Part shown: piece after piece, positions 5,559 through 8,713 of the stretch
Position numbering within the stretch: position 1 is the stretch's first letter
Layout of the letters: each line of letters starts with the position of its first letter
Assembly: GCA_030151765.1 (NCBI GenBank)
Contig: JASLCW010000318.1
Location: 1-8,713 of the forward strand
Length of the DNA: 8,713 bases
Direction: 5' to 3'
DNA from: Marmoricola sp.
Lineage (GTDB): Bacteria; Actinomycetota; Actinomycetes; Propionibacteriales; Nocardioidaceae
Made by a program: the position numbers and the translations under genes
The notes under the pieces: generated by a model
What the model was told of the DNA's origin: nothing
What the model saw: only the letters and a program-made list of their open reading frames with translations
Database searches by the model: none

Positions 5559-6628
5559 TGGTCCGTCTGCCCCTCTAGGGGCTGGCCCGCCACCCGGCCG
5601 AAGTGCGCGGTGCCATCGACCTCAGCGCGACTGATCCGCCCCTGCAGGGCCAGCAGGTCGAGGTGTGCCAGCGTCTCGAAGGCCGCGAGCACGATGTCGA
5701 AGGGGCCGAGTTCGTCGCGACGACGACCCCGTCGCGTCCAGGGCAGCTCGCCAGCGACGTCCCACGCGGTCACCGCGCCGCCGTTGACGGCGTCCGCGCA
5801 GAGATCGAGCCGTTCGTCGTGGTGGGCGAGCAACTCGTCGATGCGTGCGTGCGAGCTCTCCGTCACCGGTCCGTGCGCCGGCAGCAGCCTCATGTCCGGC
5901 AGCGATCGGACCTTCACCAGCGAGTCCATGAAGTCCCGCAGCGGCTGCTCGACCCAGGCCGGCTCGAAGCCGATCGAGGGCGTGATCGTCGGCAGCACAT
6001 GGTCTCCCGCGAAGAGCAGATTGGCCGCGGTGTCGGCGTACACGTAGTGACCCTGGGTGTGCCCGGGCGTCGACAGGGCCTGTACGGCGCGGCCACCCAG
6101 GTCGATCTCGAAGTCGCGATCCAGCCACTCGTCGGGCATCCCGTAGTCGTCCATCGGCGGACGCTCGGCCGGCATCATCGAGCGCCAGCCCTCGGCGAGC
6201 TGCAGCGCGCCGGCCAGTTGCAGGCGGCTCAGATTGGGGTCCTTCGACATCGAGTCGTCGTGCATCATGTCGAGCGTCGCCTTGTCGCCGATGCCCAGAC
6301 TGACCCGGGCGCCGACCTCCTTGCCGACGACGTACGCCTGCGTGTAGTGGTCACGGTGCATGTGCGTGACCAGGAAGCGGCGGATGTCACCGATGCCGTA
6401 GCCGAGCTCCTTGAGGCCCTTCTCGAAGAGATCGCGCGAGACCGGGATCGCCCAGCCGCCGTCGACCAGGACGAGCCCGTCGTTCGTCTCCATGACGTAG
6501 ACGTTGACCGCGCGCAGGCCGTCCATCGGCAGCGGGAGCGGGATCCGGTGCACGCCCTCGGCGACCGGATAGGCGCCGGGCTCGGTCCACGCGCCCGAGC
6601 CCGTGGAGACGTAGGTGTCATTGTTCAC
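5555..6628 (-). CDS. Metallo-beta-lactamase-fold hydrolase, last gene of the three-gene operon
   Basis: A 357-aa glyoxalase II/LACTB2-like hydrolase expected to bind two metal ions, usually zinc, and cleave a thioester, ester or similar bond. The full ligand set is present: THMHRDH (88-94; His89, His91, Asp93, His94), His190 in STPGHTQGH, Asp209 in FAGDHVLP and His252 in PAHGPV. The region after about 255 looks like the C-terminal helical or winged-helix tail of this subgroup; RRGRRR (299-304) stands out as a basic patch. It starts at GTG 6628, overlapping the upstream stop as GTGA, so translation is probably coupled to the dehydrogenase gene. Its stop overlaps that of dapC on the other strand. 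The substrate is unknown. From the operon, a CoA-ester or lactone from lipid or steroid breakdown is a reasonable guess, not a conclusion. Confidence 0.87.
   Translation of the reverse strand: MNNDTYVSTGSGAWTEPGAYPVAEGVHRIPLPLPMDGLRAVNVYVMETNDGLVLVDGGWAIPVSRDLFEKGLKELGYGIGDIRRFLVTHMHRDHYTQAYVVGKEVGARVSLGIGDKATLDMMHDDSMSKDPNLSRLQLAGALQLAEGWRSMMPAERPPMDDYGMPDEWLDRDFEIDLGGRAVQALSTPGHTQGHYVYADTAANLLFAGDHVLPTITPSIGFEPAWVEQPLRDFMDSLVKVRSLPDMRLLPAHGPVTESSHARIDELLAHHDERLDLCADAVNGGAVTAWDVAGELPWTRRGRRRDELGPFDIVLAAFETLAHLDLLALQGRISRAEVDGTAHFGRVAGQPLEGQTDH
5569..5582. terminator. Short GC hairpin at the dapC/hydrolase junction
   Basis: GCCCC and GGGGC flank the loop TCTA, 10 nt after the dapC stop and inside the last codons of the convergent hydrolase gene. 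It is the only clear stem near the end of dapC. It is short and has no U-tract, so its role as terminator is weakly supported. Confidence 0.3.
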
Positions 6629-7698
6629 CCGGTTACCAAACCACGCCCCGTGACGAGCGGGAGATCCAGGGCGGTCAGGAGGCCCGACCGGGCGTCGCAG
6701 ACGGCCGGCACCGAATTCACCAGCCGCATCGCGGTCACGATCATTCCGCTGACGTTGTGGTCGCCGTTCTCACCGTGGTGACTGAAGTCGAACTTCATCA
6801 TCGGCTCACCGGTGAACTCCACGCGATAGCAGCCGTCGCCGCCGACGGGCTGCGGCCACTCGGGCATCTGCATCGGGTCGGTACGGGTGACGTGGTCGAG
6901 GACGACGCGCGGCACTCCCCCCACCGTGCCCTTCACCTGGAAGCGCACCGCACCCATCGTGCCCTCGGCGATGTCGACGCTGACCGTCTTCGTGTCCCGT
7001 TCGGCGGGCACCCGCTCGACCTCCTCGACGAGGACCGGGTCGAGCTCGACACCGAGACCGGCCGCGATCTGGCGTACGACGGGACCCCATGCGGTTGTGA
7101 GAATCCCCGGCTGCCAGAGCATCGCGACCTGGTCCATCGGCTTGCCGAAGCCGTAGATCTCCTGCATGACAACGGGTTGGTAGTAGGTCGAGTAGTCCGC
7201 GATCTCGCTGACCCTGACCTCGTCGATGCGCTGGCTCAGGCTCGATGCGCTCAGCGGGAGCACGTCGTTGGCCCAGCCGGGATCGATCCCGTTGACGTGC
7301 AGGCTCGCACCGGTCTTCAGACCCGCCTCGTTGATGCGGTCGACGTACGCGTCCATGCCGAGGCCGTCGGGGAAGCACAGCAGCACAGGGCCGCTGGAGA
7401 CGACATTGATGCCGTGCTCCAGGAAGCTGATCAGGTCCTCCATGCACTCGAAGATCCGGTCGTCGGCCATCGCCGTGTGCACGATGCAGTCGGGCTCCAG
7501 GGCGAAGAGAGCTTTGCGATCGTCGGTGGCCAGGACACCCAGGTCGCGGTCGAGCCCGGCCAGCCGGCCGGCGTCCTGTCCGACCTTGTCGGGGTTCGAG
7601 ACCCAGACGCCGACGAGTTCGAGATCGGGACGGGCGTCGATGCCCGCGATGGCATGACGGCCGACGGTTCCGGTGGACCAGGCAACGACGCGCTTCAT
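6625..7698 (-). CDS. DapB-fold NAD(P)-dependent dehydrogenase (amine dehydrogenase-like), middle gene of the operon
   Basis: A 357-aa oxidoreductase. The N-terminal Rossmann fold starts MKRVVAWSTGTVGRHAI, with the TGTVG nucleotide loop at 9-13, as in the dihydrodipicolinate reductase-like superfamily annotated as NAD(P)H-dependent amine or 2,4-diaminopentanoate dehydrogenase. HTAMADD (74-80) and the central HVNGIDPGWANDVLPL (134-149) are typical of that group, and the C-terminal half is the matching substrate domain. It is longer than true DapB (about 250-270 aa) and lacks the DapB motif EXHHXXKXDAPSGT, so it should not be read as the lysine-pathway enzyme even though dapC is nearby. The ATG at 7698 overlaps the upstream stop as ATGA and has a strong AAGGAG (7711-7706) at 7 nt. 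The downstream gene overlaps by GTGA. The true substrate is unknown; relatives are common in actinobacterial lipid and steroid gene clusters. Confidence 0.85.
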   Translation of the reverse strand: MKRVVAWSTGTVGRHAIAGIDARPDLELVGVWVSNPDKVGQDAGRLAGLDRDLGVLATDDRKALFALEPDCIVHTAMADDRIFECMEDLISFLEHGINVVSSGPVLLCFPDGLGMDAYVDRINEAGLKTGASLHVNGIDPGWANDVLPLSASSLSQRIDEVRVSEIADYSTYYQPVVMQEIYGFGKPMDQVAMLWQPGILTTAWGPVVRQIAAGLGVELDPVLVEEVERVPAERDTKTVSVDIAEGTMGAVRFQVKGTVGGVPRVVLDHVTRTDPMQMPEWPQPVGGDGCYRVEFTGEPMMKFDFSHHGENGDHNVSGMIVTAMRLVNSVPAVCDARSGLLTALDLPLVTGRGLVTG

Positions 7699-8498
7699 CG
7701 ACTTTCTCCTTGCAGGTCAGGCAACCGTAGGTCGAGGTTGGGGATCTGGAGGCCGCCGTCGACCTCGAGCACCTTGCCGGTGAGGAAGCTGCCGGCCGGG
7801 CTGGCGAGATAGACCACCGCAGCGGCGATGTCGTCGGTGTGGCCGATCCGCTGCAGCGGGGTCTTCGTGGTCATCTCGTCCATAACCGCCTCGTCGCTGG
7901 CGACGAACTCGAGTGCCGAGGTCATCACCGAGCCGACCGCGATCGCGTTCATCCGGATGGTCGGGGCGAGGTCGAGGGCGGCCAGTCGGGTGTAGTGGGC
8001 CAGCGCGGCCTTCGCGGCGCCGTACGCGAGATAGCCCCGGCCGGGCACCCGGCCCATGATCGAGCTGATGTTGACGATGGACCCGTTGCCGCTCTCGAGC
8101 AGCAGCGGTACGGCGGCGCGGGTCAGGGCGTGCGCCGTACCGACGTTGAACTTGAAGGCCTCGGCCAGATAGGCGTCATCGGTGTCCATCAGGGCGTTCG
8201 GGATGGTGCCGCCGACATTGTTGACGACGATGTCGAGGCGTCCGAACTCCTCCTTGGCGGCGGTTGCGAGACCGGCCACCGCCTCGAGGTCCATCAGGTC
8301 GGCCTTCACAACGAGGGCCCGCCTGCCCGCTGCCTCGACCTGCGCGGCTACCTCGGCCAGCTGGCTGCTGTGGCGCGCGGAGATGACGACATCGGCACCG
8401 GCCTCGGCCAGGGCGACCGCGGCGGCCGCCCCGATCCCCCGCCCCGCACCGGTGATGACCGCGACCTGATCGGTCACCTTGAAGCGATCCAGAATCAT
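7695..8498 (-). CDS. Short-chain dehydrogenase/reductase (SDR), first gene of the operon
   Basis: A 267-aa classical SDR oxidising or reducing a hydroxyl/keto group with NAD(P). It shows the cofactor loop TGAGRGIG (16-23), NNVGG (93-97), Asn118 in KFNVG, catalytic Ser146 in VNISSIMG, Tyr159 and Lys163 in YGAAK, and the C-terminal LTGKVLEVDGG (239-249). The tetrad is complete, so it should be active. Arg42 after the second strand (SARHSS) hints at NADPH preference (weak inference). The ATG at 8498 is chosen because family members start just before a FKVTDQVAVITGAG-like strand, and a TACAGT -10 box ends 6 nt upstream; longer in-frame starts up to 8609 would read through the promoter and operator. 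It heads the operon, whose promoter carries a KstR-like operator, suggesting a step in steroid or related lipid catabolism. Confidence 0.9.
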   Translation of the reverse strand: MILDRFKVTDQVAVITGAGRGIGAAAAVALAEAGADVVISARHSSQLAEVAAQVEAAGRRALVVKADLMDLEAVAGLATAAKEEFGRLDIVVNNVGGTIPNALMDTDDAYLAEAFKFNVGTAHALTRAAVPLLLESGNGSIVNISSIMGRVPGRGYLAYGAAKAALAHYTRLAALDLAPTIRMNAIAVGSVMTSALEFVASDEAVMDEMTTKTPLQRIGHTDDIAAAVVYLASPAGSFLTGKVLEVDGGLQIPNLDLRLPDLQGESR

Positions 8499-8504
8499 CT
8501 TCGG

Positions 8505-8510
8505 ACTGTA
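8505..8510 (-). promoter_or_regulatory. -10 box of the SDR operon, leaderless position
   Basis: TACAGT on the minus strand, then CCGAAG, then ATG: the same 6-nt spacing as at pyrE and the DedA gene, so the mRNA probably starts on the start codon. There is no real ribosome binding site. The KstR-like operator overlaps this box. Confidence 0.55.
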
Positions 8511-8520
8511 ACACGTTCTA
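8507..8520 (-). promoter_or_regulatory. KstR-like operator over the SDR-operon promoter
   Basis: TAGAACGTGTTACA on the minus strand fits every fixed position of TNNAACNNGTTNNA, the published consensus for KstR, the TetR-family repressor of cholesterol catabolism in mycobacteria and rhodococci. The dyad extends to ACTNNAACNNGTTNNAGT over 8505-8522. It overlaps the -10 box, the right place for a repressor. KstR itself is not in the window; a different TetR protein with a related site is possible. Confidence 0.6.
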
Positions 8521-8533
8521 GTTTTGGGCGCAG

Positions 8534-8570
8534 GGCGAACGCAACGACAGGCAATGCCTGTCCGTTCGCC
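8534..8570. repeat. 37-bp imperfect palindrome in the divergent intergenic region
   Basis: The inner arms GACAGGCA (8546-8553) and TGCCTGTC (8555-8562) flank one A. The outer arms GGCGAACG (8534-8541) and CGTTCGCC (8563-8570) are also perfect complements, with CAAC as a bulge on one side only. This gives 16 paired bases. It lies upstream of the SDR operon and upstream of the plus-strand gene at 8681. It could be an operator for a dimeric regulator or an RNA hairpin; no function is recognised. Confidence 0.65.
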
Positions 8571-8620
8571 GGGGCGTTGAGCGTGGGCACAGCGCTTTCG
8601 CGACTGCATTGCCTGTCCGT
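8551..8620. repeat. 15-bp direct repeat, two copies 55 bp apart
   Basis: GCAATGCCTGTCCGT (8551-8565) and GCATTGCCTGTCCGT (8606-8620) differ at one base. The first copy is the right half of the palindrome at 8534-8570. The second has a degraded left half (GACTGCA in place of GACAGGCA). Two iterated sites in a short intergenic region look like binding sites for one regulator acting on the SDR operon, the gene at 8681, or both. Confidence 0.55.
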
Positions 8621-8680
8621 GTGCACATCCCCGCCATGGGTACCGCAGTGAAGATCCACCCCCAACCCGAAGGGAATCCC

Positions 8681-8713
8681 ATGGCCGAGAACCGAACCAT
8701 CGCCTTCCTCGTC
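8681..8713 (+). CDS. Start of an unidentified gene (possibly DJ-1/PfpI family)
   Basis: Eleven codons, MAENRTIAFLV, run off the window edge. AAGGG (8670-8674) lies 6 nt before the ATG and supports a real start, and the gene is divergent from the SDR operon. A short hydrophobic strand right at the N-terminus is how DJ-1/PfpI-type glutamine-amidotransferase-like proteins begin, but eleven residues cannot establish the family. No TANNNT box is obvious upstream on this strand. Confidence 0.45.
   Translation, partial: MAENRTIAFLV

Noticed and set aside
6625..7698. Reading the middle operon gene as lysine-pathway dapB because dapC is nearby
   Set aside because: It is too long, lacks the DapB catalytic motif and is on the opposite strand in a different operon from dapC.
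8499..8609. N-terminal extension of the SDR to 8609
   Set aside because: It would translate through the -10 box, the KstR-like operator and the palindrome, and adds a cysteine- and arginine-rich tail absent from classical SDRs.
1..8713. Mobile element, prophage or defence system
   Set aside because: No transposase, integrase, nuclease, terminal repeats or CRISPR-type array were seen, and codon character is uniform across the genes.

Overview
The window is GC-rich DNA, with codons dominated by G or C in the third position, from a high-GC actinobacterium. A Nocardioides-type or related organism is my best guess. The supports are a class II fructose-bisphosphate aldolase very close to the mycobacterial type, an actinobacterial class E sortase, a DapC-type aminotransferase, a Septum_form-like secreted protein and TANNNT -10 boxes placed for leaderless transcription. 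The species is inference. No tRNA, rRNA, CRISPR array or insertion sequence was seen, and there is no gene-free stretch above 300 bases.

Layout: (1) 1-726, minus: the N-terminal 242 codons of fba, cut by the window edge. (2) 892-1635, plus: a secreted, cysteine-rich protein that looks like two Septum_form-type repeats. (3) 1636-1713: a densely folded convergent gap with a perfect 19-bp inverted repeat and an intrinsic terminator. (4) 1714-2379, minus: a TrmH/SpoU RNA methyltransferase, divergent from (5) 2451-3143, plus: a DedA membrane protein whose end overlaps the end of (6) 3133-3654, minus: pyrE. (7) 3717-4385, minus: a class E sortase, divergent by only 27 bp from (8) 4413-5558, plus: dapC. 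(9) 5555-8498, minus: a tightly coupled three-gene operon reading SDR oxidoreductase, DapB-fold NAD(P)-dependent dehydrogenase, metallo-beta-lactamase-fold hydrolase, joined by ATGA and GTGA overlaps. (10) 8499-8680: a regulatory gap with a KstR-like operator over the operon's -10 box, a large imperfect palindrome and a 15-bp direct repeat. (11) 8681-8713, plus: the first 11 codons of another gene.

The left two thirds is mostly core metabolism and envelope function: glycolysis/gluconeogenesis, pyrimidine synthesis, the diaminopimelate branch of lysine/peptidoglycan synthesis, lipid-carrier recycling, and surface-protein anchoring or pilin assembly. From memory, the fba, DedA, RNA methyltransferase and pyrE genes are also near each other in Mycobacterium tuberculosis. 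The right third is different: a compact catabolic-looking operon whose promoter carries a perfect match to the operator consensus of KstR, the TetR-family repressor of steroid catabolism. This operon and its control region are the most interesting part of the window. A second theme is that several promoters have a -10-like hexamer exactly 6 nt before the start codon, which suggests leaderless mRNAs.
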